Origin: Antribacter soli
GTDB taxonomy: Bacteria > Actinomycetota > Actinomycetes > Actinomycetales > Cellulomonadaceae
Direction: 5' to 3'
DNA length: 64,000 nucleotides
Assembly (NCBI RefSeq): GCF_021568775.1
Contig: NZ_JAKGSG010000041.1
Span: 1-64,000, forward strand
A model generated the notes under the pieces. That model had not been told where the DNA came from and did no database searches. It saw nothing but the letters and a program-made list of their open reading frames with translations. The position numbers and the translations under genes were made by a program. Numbering within the stretch: the stretch's first letter is position 1; the number at the start of each line of letters is the position of its first letter. Below, piece after piece: positions 24,942 through 33,332 of the stretch.

Positions 24942-26459
24942 GTGAAGATCGCCGTCATCGGCGCCGGCTTCGCAGGGCTGGCAGCAGGGAAGGTGCTCAC
25001 GGAGCTCGGCCACGACGTGACCATCTTCGAGAAGGCGCCCGACGTCGGCGGCGTGTGGAGCGCGACGCGCCGCTACACGGGCCTGCGCACGCAGAACAAC
25101 AAGGACTCGTACGCCTTCTCCGACCTGCGGATGCCGCGAGACTTCCCGGAGTGGCCCACGGGTGAGCAGGTGCAGCGCTACCTCGAGAAGTACGTCGACA
25201 CGTTCGGCCTGCGGCCGTCGCTCCGGCTCTCCACCGAGGTCGTGCGGGCCGAGCCCACCGAGGGCGAGGACGCCTGGCTCGTCACGGCGCGCCTCGAGGG
25301 TTCGGCGGTCTCCGCCCCGGAGCGCTTCGACCACCTGGTGGTGGCGAACGGCATCTTCTCGGACCCGGTGCTGCCCAGGTACGAGGGGTACGCGAAGCTC
25401 CTGCGCGCCGGTGGACGCCTCGTCGCGTCGAGCCAGCTCGGCGATGTCGAGACGGCCCGCGGCAAGCACGTCGTCGTCGTGGGTTACGGCAAGTCGGCCT
25501 GCGACGTCGCCGCGGAGCTCGGCCCGGTGGCTGCGAGCACCGCCGTCGTGGCGCGCCAGCTCCTGTGGAAGATGCCCAAGAAGCTCGGCAACGTCCTCAA
25601 CTACAAGTACCTGCTGCTGACCCGGCTCGGCGAGGCGCTGTTCCGGTACCAGGAGCTCACGAGCGGCGCCGAGCGGTTCCTGCACGGCCCGGGCGACGCC
25701 GTGCGCCGCGGCATGCTCAACAGCGTGGGCGCCGCCTCGATCAGCCAGTTCGGCCTGCGCAAGCTCGGCCTCGTACCCCGCGGCGGGTTCGCCGACATCG
25801 CCAAGAGCACGGCCTCCTTGTCCACCGACGGGTTCTTCGAGCAGGTCGCCGACGGCACCATCACGGTGCACCGCGACGCCGAGATCGCGCGCCTCGTCGT
25901 CGAGGACGACGCCCCCTGGGCCGAGCTCACCGACGGCACCCGCGTGCGCGCCGACCTCGTCGTGTGCGGCACGGGCTTCCACCAGCGCGTCCCGTTCCTG
26001 GACGACGAGGTGACGGGCCGCCTGCTCGACACCGACGGCAACTTCCAGCTCTACCGCCAGATCCTGCCGCACGACGTGCCGAACCTGACCTTCTCGGGCT
26101 ACAACTCGTCGTTCTTCAGCCCGCTCTCCGCCGAGGCGGGTGCCGTCTGGATCGGCGCGTACCTCGCCGGCGGGGTCGACCTGCCGCCCCTCGAGGAGCG
26201 GCGCACCCAGGTCGCCGAGCGCGTGCGCTGGATGGAGGAGCGCACCCAGGGCAGGCACGCCCGCGGCACCAACCTCATCCCGTTCTCGATGCACAACATC
26301 GACGAGACGCTCGACGAGATCGGGTTGAACATCGGCCGGGGCGCGCTCGTGAAGCAGTGGCTCCTGCCGGTCGACCCGTCGGCCTACGCAGGCATCGTCG
26401 GCCGCCTCAAGGCGCGGCTCGCCTCCCGTGAGGCGGTCCCGGCGGTCCCGCAGGCCTGA
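24942..26459 (+). CDS. Flavin-containing monooxygenase (FMO/BVMO-like)
   Basis: 505 residues. FAD-binding Rossmann motif at the N-terminus 'IAVIGAGFAGLAAGKVL' (GxGxxG), 'VGGVWSATRRY' (the FMO GGxW region), a second dinucleotide motif 'HVVVVGYGKSACDVAAELG' for NADPH, and 'LVVCGTGFHQRVPFL'. It probably inserts oxygen into a soft nucleophile or a ketone. The start GTG has AGGGGA 4 nt upstream. It converges on the last P450 of the conservon and diverges from ligA. Its closeness to four P450s suggests shared oxidative metabolism, but it is on the other strand and so separately transcribed. Confidence 0.85.
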   Translation: MKIAVIGAGFAGLAAGKVLTELGHDVTIFEKAPDVGGVWSATRRYTGLRTQNNKDSYAFSDLRMPRDFPEWPTGEQVQRYLEKYVDTFGLRPSLRLSTEVVRAEPTEGEDAWLVTARLEGSAVSAPERFDHLVVANGIFSDPVLPRYEGYAKLLRAGGRLVASSQLGDVETARGKHVVVVGYGKSACDVAAELGPVAASTAVVARQLLWKMPKKLGNVLNYKYLLLTRLGEALFRYQELTSGAERFLHGPGDAVRRGMLNSVGAASISQFGLRKLGLVPRGGFADIAKSTASLSTDGFFEQVADGTITVHRDAEIARLVVEDDAPWAELTDGTRVRADLVVCGTGFHQRVPFLDDEVTGRLLDTDGNFQLYRQILPHDVPNLTFSGYNSSFFSPLSAEAGAVWIGAYLAGGVDLPPLEERRTQVAERVRWMEERTQGRHARGTNLIPFSMHNIDETLDEIGLNIGRGALVKQWLLPVDPSAYAGIVGRLKARLASREAVPAVPQA

Positions 26460-26466
26460 ACGTCGC

Positions 26467-26512
26467 CCGACGGCGGACGGGCCGCCTCCTGAGGCGACCC
26501 GTCCGCCATCGG
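26467..26512. terminator. Bidirectional terminator hairpin
   Basis: GGCGGACGGG (26472-26481) pairs with CCCGTCCGCC (26498-26507). CCGA/TCGG extends it outside, and GCCT/AGGC pairs inside. It fills most of the 57-nt gap between the convergent monooxygenase and P450 genes. Confidence 0.6.
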
Positions 26513-26516
26513 GCCG

Positions 26517-27755
26517 CTAGAAGTCGTCCGGGACGGCGAGGCGGACGGGCAGGCTCGTCGGGTACCGGGCCCAGGGCGACGGCGTCAGCCGGACGTCCTG
26601 CGCCGGGACCGCGAGAGCCATGCCGGGCATGCGGTGCAGCACCGCCTCCACGGCGATGCGGCCGATCAGGCTTCCGGCGCGGTGTGCCGGGCAGGTGTGG
26701 CCCCCGGCCCCCCAGGTGAGCTGGAAGCGGTTGCCCGCCTCGAGCCACAGGTCGCCCGTCCCGAGTGCGGCCTGGTCCGTGCCGGCCCCCATGAGGGACG
26801 GCACGACGGCGTCGCCGCGGGCGACGTGCCGGCCGCCGAGCTCGGTGTCCTGCAGGACGAAACGGGGCAGGACGTTGACGAACGGGGGCCGTACCCGCGC
26901 CGACTCCTCGAGCGCCTCCTCCAGGCCGAGGCGGCCGCCGTGCACGCGGGCCGCGAACAGCGGGTCCTCGAGGATGAGGTGCAGCGTGCTCGAGATCCAG
27001 GCGATCTCCGCGTCGTGGGCGATGTCGAAGACGAGGGCGACGGCGGCCTGGACCTCGAAGTCGTCGACGTGGTTCGGGTGGTCCAGGAAGGCCGTCGTGA
27101 GGTCGTCGCGCGGCTCGGCCCGGTGCGCGGCAACGTGCTCCATGAGCAGGACGAGCTGCTCGTCGGACGCCGTGCGCGCGTCGGCCAGGCTGCGGTGCTT
27201 GGCCTCGGCGAGGTCGTGCATCCGCAGGGAGTCCGTGAGGCTCAGCCCGAGCATCTCCCCCAGGACGAGCACGGTCACGGGGACGGCGTACTCGCGCACC
27301 AGGTCGGCCTCGCCGCGGGCGACGAGCTTGTCCAGGACGGCGTCGGCGGTGACCGCGATCGTCCGGGCCAGGCGCGCCTCGTCGAGGCCCGTGAACGCGT
27401 CGTCGAGCGCGGCACGCAGGCGGCGCTGCTGGCTGCCGTCCAGGTAGTAGGCGTTCTCCCGGGGCGCGAGCAGCGCCAGCAGGCCGGAGTCCGGCGCGAG
27501 GCGCCGCTCGGCGACGTACCGCCAGGCCCGCGAGCTGCGTGAGTACACGAGCTCGTTGCGCAGCACGGCACCCACCTCGCGGTGGCCCAGGACGAGCCAC
27601 CCGGGCACGCCCGGCTCGAGGTCCACCGGGGCAAGCGGCCCCCACTGCTGCCGCAGCTCCTCGAGCAGGGCGTGGGGCTCCGCGACCCCGGTGGTCTCGG
27701 CGAGCAGGACCCGGTCGGGGATGTCCTCCAGCCGCTCGCGGAACGTCGTCGCCAC
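26517..27755 (-). CDS. Cytochrome P450 (conservon P450 no. 4)
   Basis: 412 residues. The haem loop is 'LTWGAGGHTCPAHRAG', with the cysteine ligand. The K-helix reads 'ALEESARVRPPF', so ExxR is intact (ESAR). The I-helix 'LVFDIAHDAEIAWISSTL' lacks the usual AGxxT proton-relay pattern. The N-terminal half shares 'APVDLEPGVPGWLVLGHRE' with the three P450s upstream, so all four are paralogues. The start is GTG at 27755 (CAGGGA 6 nt before). Unlike the other three it is separated from its upstream neighbour by 152 bp that hold a perfect palindrome. It may therefore be independently regulated. Confidence 0.85.
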   Translation of the reverse strand: MATTFRERLEDIPDRVLLAETTGVAEPHALLEELRQQWGPLAPVDLEPGVPGWLVLGHREVGAVLRNELVYSRSSRAWRYVAERRLAPDSGLLALLAPRENAYYLDGSQQRRLRAALDDAFTGLDEARLARTIAVTADAVLDKLVARGEADLVREYAVPVTVLVLGEMLGLSLTDSLRMHDLAEAKHRSLADARTASDEQLVLLMEHVAAHRAEPRDDLTTAFLDHPNHVDDFEVQAAVALVFDIAHDAEIAWISSTLHLILEDPLFAARVHGGRLGLEEALEESARVRPPFVNVLPRFVLQDTELGGRHVARGDAVVPSLMGAGTDQAALGTGDLWLEAGNRFQLTWGAGGHTCPAHRAGSLIGRIAVEAVLHRMPGMALAVPAQDVRLTPSPWARYPTSLPVRLAVPDDF

Positions 27756-27834
27756 CGTCACTCCCTGTCCGTGCCGGCCCTGCGTGTGCGCGGGCAACCG
27801 GCGTCACTCGTCGATAGTCGTCGGTGGGTGGAAC

Positions 27835-27854
27835 CGTACCGTCCGGACGGTACG
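27835..27854. promoter_or_regulatory. 20-bp perfect palindrome upstream of last P450
   Basis: CGTACCGTCC is followed directly by its reverse complement. It lies 80 nt upstream of the GTG at 27755 and 54 nt past the previous P450's stop. The length and symmetry suit the operator of a dimeric regulator (TetR-like); as RNA it could also form a terminator hairpin. Confidence 0.5.
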
Positions 27855-27907
27855 TGTCAGCCACATCCCGGACATATCGCATTCATCATTGGACAAGCGA
27901 CGGATCG

Positions 27908-29173
27908 TCACACCCCGTCCGGCCGACGTCGCACCCGCACGGCGCCCGACGTCGGCGTGAAGACCACCGGCATGACCGCGGGATACCGCGACCACGGCGA
28001 CGGCGCCCACGCCACGTCCGGCTCGGCCGGCCGCAGGTCGAGCCGCTGCACGAGGCTCTCGACCGCGATCTTCACGATGAGGCGGCCGGCCCGCGGAGCC
28101 GGGCAGGCGTGCGGGCCGACGCCGAAGGAGACGTGCGAGCGGTTGCCCGTCTCGAACCACTCGTCCTCCGAGTGGACGCGCGGGTCGGCGTTCGCCGCGG
28201 CGACACCCATCACGAGGGCGTCGCCCTCGCGGATGAGCTTGCCGTCCAGCTCGCAGTCGGTCAGCGCGAACCGGGCCGGCAGGCTCGCGATCGGGGGCTC
28301 ACGCCACAGGGTCTCGTCGAGCGCGTCGTCGAGCCCGCGGCGCGGGCCCGACACGCGGCCGGTGTAGCGCGGGTCGGTCATCATCAGGCGCAGCGCCGCC
28401 GCGATCCAGGACACGAGCATCTCGTTGGCGGCGCAGATCCCTACCACCATCGAGTGGACGATCTCCTCGTCGTCCTCGAAGTTCGGGTGCGCCACGAACA
28501 CGCTCGTCAGGTCCTCCGTGGGGCGGGCGCGCCGCTCCGTGACATGCGCCAGGACGATCGCGTCCATCTCCGCCAGGCCGGTGACGGGGTCCCCGCCATG
28601 GCCGAAGATCTCGCCGACGCAGCGCAGCAGCGCCATGCCGTCCTGCTCCCGGAAGCCGAACATCCCGGCCGCCGACAGGAAGGACACGGCGACGGCGTAC
28701 TCCGAGATGAGGTCCGCCCGTCCCCGCTCGCCGAACTGCTCGATGAGGCCGTTGCAGACCGCACGGACCATCGCGGCGGTGCGCTGCTCGTCGATCGAGG
28801 AGAAGGCGTCGTCGAGCGGGGCCCGCAGCCGCCGGTGCTCGGGGCCGTCCGAGTAGTAGGCGGCGCGCCGTCCGGTGGACAAGATGGAGCGCAGCCCCGA
28901 GTCCAGCGGCAGGATGCCGTCGTAGTACCAGCGCCAGTTCCTGGGGTCGCGGGAGAACAGACCCTCGTTGCGCATCACGTCGCACAGCTCGCGATGGCCC
29001 ATGACCAGCCAGCCCGGGACGCCGGGCTCGAGGTCGACCGGTGCGACCTGGCCCCAGCGGGCATGCAGCTCGGCAAGCGCGGCGTGCATGTCCGCGGCGC
29101 CGGTCAGCGCGACGAGAGGCGTGCGTTCGGGGATGTCGGAGAGCTGGACGAGCGTGTCGTCGATCGCGGTCAC
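27908..29173 (-). CDS. Cytochrome P450, ExxR-deviant (conservon P450 no. 3)
   Basis: 421 residues. Haem loop 'VSFGVGPHACPAPRAG' with cysteine. The K-helix reads 'ALDETLWREPP'; aligned with the intact paralogue, the ExxR arginine is replaced by Trp (ETLW). The I-helix is 'VGICAANEMLVSWIAAAL', without an acid-alcohol pair. These features match what is reported for Streptomyces CYP157 enzymes, which sit in conservons. The start GTG at 29173 overlaps the preceding P450's stop (GTGA) and has AAGGAA upstream, so translation is coupled. The reaction is unknown and activity as a monooxygenase is uncertain. Confidence 0.85.
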   Translation of the reverse strand: MTAIDDTLVQLSDIPERTPLVALTGAADMHAALAELHARWGQVAPVDLEPGVPGWLVMGHRELCDVMRNEGLFSRDPRNWRWYYDGILPLDSGLRSILSTGRRAAYYSDGPEHRRLRAPLDDAFSSIDEQRTAAMVRAVCNGLIEQFGERGRADLISEYAVAVSFLSAAGMFGFREQDGMALLRCVGEIFGHGGDPVTGLAEMDAIVLAHVTERRARPTEDLTSVFVAHPNFEDDEEIVHSMVVGICAANEMLVSWIAAALRLMMTDPRYTGRVSGPRRGLDDALDETLWREPPIASLPARFALTDCELDGKLIREGDALVMGVAAANADPRVHSEDEWFETGNRSHVSFGVGPHACPAPRAGRLIVKIAVESLVQRLDLRPAEPDVAWAPSPWSRYPAVMPVVFTPTSGAVRVRRRPDGV

Positions 29174-30588
29174 AGGGGTTCCTTCGTCAGGTTCAGGTCC
29201 GTCGGCGGCGGCGCCACCGACGTCGGCCCGGTGGCCACCGCCCCCACCCCCTGCGGGCGGAACGTCACCGGAAGGCTCTTCGGGTACCTCGACCAGGGCC
29301 GGACCAGGAGCGGGAGCTCCTCGACCGGCACGGCGAGACGGAGATTCTCGAGACGGTGCAGCGCGGTCTCGACGGCCGTGCGGGCGATGAGCCGGCCGTG
29401 CCGAGGCGCCGGGCAGGCGTGCGCGCCGACGCCCCAGCCGAGATGGGCTCGGTTGCCCGACTCCTCCCACGGGTCGCCGGTATGCACGCTCGGGTCGTTG
29501 TTCGCACCCGAGAAGCTCAGCACGAGTGCGTCGCCCTTGCTGATCAGCCGGCCGCCGAGCACGCAGTCTGTGAGCGCGTACCGGCCCGGCATGTTGGCCA
29601 TGGGCGGGTCGCGCCACAGGACCTCCTCGAGCGCGTCCTCCACGCCGAGCCGACCGCCGAGCACACGACCCGCGAAGCGGGCGTCCGCCAGCATGAGCCG
29701 CAGCGTGTTGGTCACCCACGCGATCGTGAGGTCGTGCCCGGCAGTGAAGACGAGCATCATCGACGCGACAACTTCGTCGTCGCCGTGCAGGTTCGGGTGG
29801 TGCACGAGGGTGCTGGCCAGGTCGCGCTCGGGCGTCTCGAGCCGCGAGTGCGCCACGTCGGCCATCATCCGCAGGAGCTGCAGGCGCGCCGGCTCCGCGG
29901 CCGGGCCGCCGCCGGTCATGGTCATGGTGAGCTCCATGAACTGCGCCTGCTGCATGCGGTCCAGCCCGACCATGCCGGCGACGGCCAGCAGCGGCACGAC
30001 GTTCGCGTACTCGGCGACGAGGTCCGCCGACCCTCGGTCCGCGAACCGCTCGATGAGCGAGGTGCACATCTGCTGGATCATGTCGGCGGTCGAGTGCTCG
30101 TCGAGCTTCGCCAGCCCCTCGTCGAGCGGGGCGCGCAGCCGCCTGTGCTCGGTACCGTCGCTCCGGCTCGCGCTGTGCGGCTCCGGCGCCATCCTGGCGT
30201 GCAGGTGCGGGTCCTGTGCCGTGCGCCCCTCGCGGTGGACGGACCAGTTCGACGGGTCCGAGGAGAACCAGCGGTCGTTGCGGGACACGTCCCGCAGCTC
30301 GGAGTACCCGAGCACGAGCCAGGCGTTGATGCCGGGCTCCAGCTCGACGGGCGCGACGGCGCCCCACTGCTCGCGCAGCCGGGCGTAGGCGCCCTGCGGG
30401 TCACGGGTGTCGGTCGTCTCGACCAGGGCGGTCAGCCCGGTCAGGTCGGCGAGGCGGACCGGCTCGCCGGACCGGTCGTCCGGCTGCCCGGCGGGGGGCG
30501 CGACGTCGCGGCCCGCAGGCTCGTCCACGGGCAGCTCGTACCCGACCGCCTCCAGGTCGTGCCGCGTCGGCAGCTCGTTTCGCTCCAT
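29170..30588 (-). CDS. Cytochrome P450, ExxR-deviant (conservon P450 no. 2)
   Basis: 472 residues, longest of the four. It has an extra hydrophilic N-terminal segment of about 45 residues and a Pro-rich C-terminal tail. Haem loop 'LGWGVGAHACPAPRHG' with cysteine. The K-helix reads 'ALEEVLWRDPP', again Trp in place of the ExxR arginine. Its I-helix, 'LVFTAGHDLTIAWVTNTL', is the only one that keeps the AGxDxT-like oxygen-activation pattern. The start ATG at 30588 has GAGAGGA 7 nt upstream. It follows P450 no. 1 after 26 nt. Confidence 0.85.
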   Translation of the reverse strand: MERNELPTRHDLEAVGYELPVDEPAGRDVAPPAGQPDDRSGEPVRLADLTGLTALVETTDTRDPQGAYARLREQWGAVAPVELEPGINAWLVLGYSELRDVSRNDRWFSSDPSNWSVHREGRTAQDPHLHARMAPEPHSASRSDGTEHRRLRAPLDEGLAKLDEHSTADMIQQMCTSLIERFADRGSADLVAEYANVVPLLAVAGMVGLDRMQQAQFMELTMTMTGGGPAAEPARLQLLRMMADVAHSRLETPERDLASTLVHHPNLHGDDEVVASMMLVFTAGHDLTIAWVTNTLRLMLADARFAGRVLGGRLGVEDALEEVLWRDPPMANMPGRYALTDCVLGGRLISKGDALVLSFSGANNDPSVHTGDPWEESGNRAHLGWGVGAHACPAPRHGRLIARTAVETALHRLENLRLAVPVEELPLLVRPWSRYPKSLPVTFRPQGVGAVATGPTSVAPPPTDLNLTKEPL

Positions 30589-30614
30589 CGCGCGTCCTCT
30601 CCGTCCCGTCCCTC

Positions 30615-31907
30615 TCAGTACTGCTCGAACACCACCGGCCGTGCGTACCGGACCGGCAGGCTCACCGAGTGCCGCGTCCACGGTGTCGGGACCCGGCGCA
30701 GGGACTCCGCGGGGATCGCGAGCTCCAGGTCCTCGAACCGCGCGAGGGCCCGCTCGACGGCGATCCGCGCGATGAACCGCGCCGACCGCTCGGCCGGGCA
30801 GCGGTGCGGTCCCGCCCCCCAGGTCAGGTGCGCGCGGTTCCCCAGGCCCGCCCACGGGTCGTCGGCGACCGCCTGCTCCTGGGCGGCGTTCGCGGCGGCG
30901 ATGCCCAGGACGACCGCGTCGCCCTGCGCTACCCGCAGGCCGCCGAGCTCGACGTCGTGCGTCGCGAAGCGGGGAGCGAGGTTGGTGCTCGGGGGCTCGC
31001 GCCAGAGCACCTCGTCGAGCGCGTCGTCCAGGCCGAGCCGGCCGCCCCGCACCCGGCCCGCGAACTCCGCGTCGGTGAGCACCAGCTCGAAGGTCTGCGC
31101 GATCCACGCGATCTCCATCTGGCAGCCCGAGATCAGCGTCATCGCGAGGGAGCTCGAGACCTCGACGTCGGTCTCCAGGTTGGGGTGCGCCACGAGCGCC
31201 TCGGTGAGGTCGCGCACCGGTCCCGGATCGTCGCGCAGCAGGATGGCCATGGCACGGTTGGTCCGGGCGCGTGCGGACAGCTCGACGAACGTCCTGTGGA
31301 TCGCGCTCGCCGCGGGCCGGACGCCCGGACCACCGGCGAACACGGCCCGTACGTGCGGCAGCATCGACCGCGCGGCGTCCGGGCTCAGCCCGAGCATCGC
31401 GCCGACGGCGAGCACCGGCACGATCTCGGCGTACTCCCGGACGAGGTCCGCCTCGCCCCGGCTCACCAGGTCGTCGAGCAGGCTGTCGCACAGCGCGCGC
31501 AGCGCGCGGCCGACGGCGAGCTCGTCCAGGTTCGCGAAGCCGTCGTCGAGCGCCGCGCGCAGCCGCTCGCGGTGCTTGCCGTCGGTGAACATCGCGTTGT
31601 CGCGCGGGGCGAGGAACGCCGCCACCGGCGACGTCGCGGCGGCGATCCTGCCCTCCGCGAACCAGCGCCAGCTCCGCGTGTCCTTCGAGAAGACCGCCTC
31701 GTTGCGGAGCACCTCGACGATCTCCCGATAGCCCATCGCGAGCCACGCGGGCACGCCGGGCTCGAGCTCGACCGGGGCGACCGGACCCCACTCGAGGGCC
31801 AGGCGGCGGTACACCGCGCGCGGGTCTGCGGCGGCGGTCGCCTCGCCGAGGAGCACCAGCCCGGAGAGGTCCTCCAGGCGTGGGCTGCCCAGGTCGGCCT
31901 GCGTCAC
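30615..31907 (-). CDS. Cytochrome P450, ExxR-deviant (conservon P450 no. 1, CvnE position)
   Basis: 430 residues. Haem loop 'LTWGAGPHRCPAERSA' with cysteine. The K-helix reads 'ALDEVLWREPP', with Trp at the ExxR arginine position. The I-helix is 'LISGCQMEIAWIAQTF', without AGxxT. The GTG start overlaps the GTPase stop (GTGA), as expected for the P450 that ends a classical conservon (CvnE). The longer frame to 32210 lies inside the GTPase gene and is rejected. It probably shares a transcript with the signalling genes upstream. Confidence 0.86.
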   Translation of the reverse strand: MTQADLGSPRLEDLSGLVLLGEATAAADPRAVYRRLALEWGPVAPVELEPGVPAWLAMGYREIVEVLRNEAVFSKDTRSWRWFAEGRIAAATSPVAAFLAPRDNAMFTDGKHRERLRAALDDGFANLDELAVGRALRALCDSLLDDLVSRGEADLVREYAEIVPVLAVGAMLGLSPDAARSMLPHVRAVFAGGPGVRPAASAIHRTFVELSARARTNRAMAILLRDDPGPVRDLTEALVAHPNLETDVEVSSSLAMTLISGCQMEIAWIAQTFELVLTDAEFAGRVRGGRLGLDDALDEVLWREPPSTNLAPRFATHDVELGGLRVAQGDAVVLGIAAANAAQEQAVADDPWAGLGNRAHLTWGAGPHRCPAERSARFIARIAVERALARFEDLELAIPAESLRRVPTPWTRHSVSLPVRYARPVVFEQY

Positions 31908-32524
31908 GCCAGGACCTTCTGGAACATCGGGAAGGTCAGCGCATGCTCGACGAGGGTGATCAGGGCGTTCACCGCCGACGTGCGGTCGCGCGCGTCGCAC
32001 ACGACGATCGGCGTCTGGGGCAGCAGGTCCAGAGCGGCGCGCAGGCGCTCGGCCGGGTACTTGGGCGCGTCCGGGAACTGGTTCACCACGACGGCGAACG
32101 GCGTCTTGGTGCGCAGCTCGAGCTGGTCGAGCACCTCGAAGCTGTCCTCGAGGTGGCGCGTGTCGATCATGACCAGGGCGCCCACGGCGCCGTCGGCCAG
32201 GCCGGACCACAGGTCCCAGAACCTGCGCTGGCCCGGCGTGCCGAACAGGTACAGCGCCATCTCCGGGCTCAGGGTGACCCGGCCGAAGTCCATCGCGACC
32301 GTGGTCGTGGTCTTGCCCTGCAGGCCGTCCACGGGGTCGACGCCCACGCTCGCGGTGGTGATCATCTCCTCGGTCCGCAGCGGCTCGATCTCGCTGACGG
32401 CGCCGATCAGCGTGGTCTTGCCCACGCCGAAGGCGCCCACGACGAGGACCTTGACCGAGCGCGTGATGGTCGGTGCGAGGTGCTGGCCCGGCTTGGAGGT
32501 CTGGTCAGAGGTTGCGGAGTCCAT
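31904..32524 (-). CDS. Small Ras-like GTPase of conservon (CvnD-like)
   Basis: 206 residues. P-loop 'VVGAFGVGKTTLIGAVS', switch region with 'TTASVGVDPVDGL', 'LYLFGTPGQRRFWDLW' (the DxxG region, here GTPG) and 'AVVVNQFPDAP' in the guanine-specificity position. This is the ATP/GTP-binding protein family of conservons (DUF815/MglA-like). In Streptomyces it works with the roadblock and DUF742 proteins in a membrane-associated complex resembling a eukaryotic G-protein system. It overlaps the DUF742 gene by 20 nt. Confidence 0.92.
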   Translation of the reverse strand: MDSATSDQTSKPGQHLAPTITRSVKVLVVGAFGVGKTTLIGAVSEIEPLRTEEMITTASVGVDPVDGLQGKTTTTVAMDFGRVTLSPEMALYLFGTPGQRRFWDLWSGLADGAVGALVMIDTRHLEDSFEVLDQLELRTKTPFAVVVNQFPDAPKYPAERLRAALDLLPQTPIVVCDARDRTSAVNALITLVEHALTFPMFQKVLA

Positions 32525-32855
32525 CGAGCACCTTCTCCAGGACGTCCCGGGGTGGCAGGACGTGCGCCTGATGGTTGGAACGGATCGTAAGGTGGCCCGT
32601 GTCGACGAGGTCGGAGACCATGACGGCGACGAGGCTGACCGGCATGGCCAGGTAGGCCGCGGCCTCGGCGAGCGCGAGCGTGCCCCTGCACAGCCGGAGC
32701 AGCTCCCGCTGCGGCCGGCTCAGCGTGGCGGGCACGGCCCGCCCGTCGACGGCGACGAGCAGCGTCTCGGGGCGCAGGGTGTTGCGCGTGGGGTGCGCCC
32801 TCCCCGAGGTCAGCACGTACGAGCGGACCGGGTGGTCGCGGTACTCCTCGGTCAT
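32505..32855 (-). CDS. DUF742 protein of conservon (CvnC-like)
   Basis: 116 residues. It has the DUF742 pattern: 'VRSYVLTSGRAHPTRNTLRP', a winged-helix-like middle ('LSRPQRELLRLC', 'SLAEAA'-type helix, 'VSLVAVMVSDLVDTGHLTI') and the C-terminal 'DVLEKVLDGLRNL'. DUF742 proteins always accompany the conservon GTPase and are thought to bridge it to the roadblock protein. The gene lies 63 nt after the roadblock gene. Confidence 0.9.
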   Translation of the reverse strand: MTEEYRDHPVRSYVLTSGRAHPTRNTLRPETLLVAVDGRAVPATLSRPQRELLRLCRGTLALAEAAAYLAMPVSLVAVMVSDLVDTGHLTIRSNHQAHVLPPRDVLEKVLDGLRNL

Positions 32856-32918
32856 GGCCTCATCTCCTCTCCCCGTTTGCGGATGGCAGGTCGCCCCTGA
32901 GCCGTCGTCGGCGTCATG

Positions 32919-33332
32919 TCACTGCGCGAGCTGCTCCGTCCCGAGGGTGCGCTCGCCGATCATCAGGACCTGTGCCTGCATCTGCTGGGCGATGAGCGCC
33001 GGATCGATCGTCGACTCGGTCACGACGGCGAGGCGCGAGCCGTCACCGGCTCCGCGCACGAAGAGGAAGCCCCCGTCGTACTCGACGATGACCTGACGGA
33101 TCGAGTCGCCGGTGCCGAACTCGCGGCTCATGCCGATGCCCAGGGCCACCAGGCCGGCGCACGCCGCCGCGACCTTGTCGGCCACGTCGAGCGGGGTGTT
33201 GTCCGTGCGGACCTTCAGCAGACCGTCCGAGGTGAGCACCACGACGTGGCGGACTCCGCGCACGCCACGGATGAGCTCGAGCATCCAGCTGTTCTCGTCG
33301 GCCTGGGTCGTCGTGTCAGCCTGGGTGGTCAT
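32919..33332 (-). CDS. Roadblock/LC7 protein of conservon (CvnB-like)
   Basis: 137 residues. The roadblock/LC7 fold is shown by 'MLELIRGVRGVRHVVVLTSDG', 'DKVAAACAGLVALG', 'IVEYDGGFLFVRGAG' and 'SRLAVVT'. Family members regulate small GTPases, acting as GAP- or scaffold-like partners. The ATG overlaps the kinase stop by 4 nt (ATGA). Confidence 0.92.
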   Translation of the reverse strand: MTTQADTTTQADENSWMLELIRGVRGVRHVVVLTSDGLLKVRTDNTPLDVADKVAAACAGLVALGIGMSREFGTGDSIRQVIVEYDGGFLFVRGAGDGSRLAVVTESTIDPALIAQQMQAQVLMIGERTLGTEQLAQ

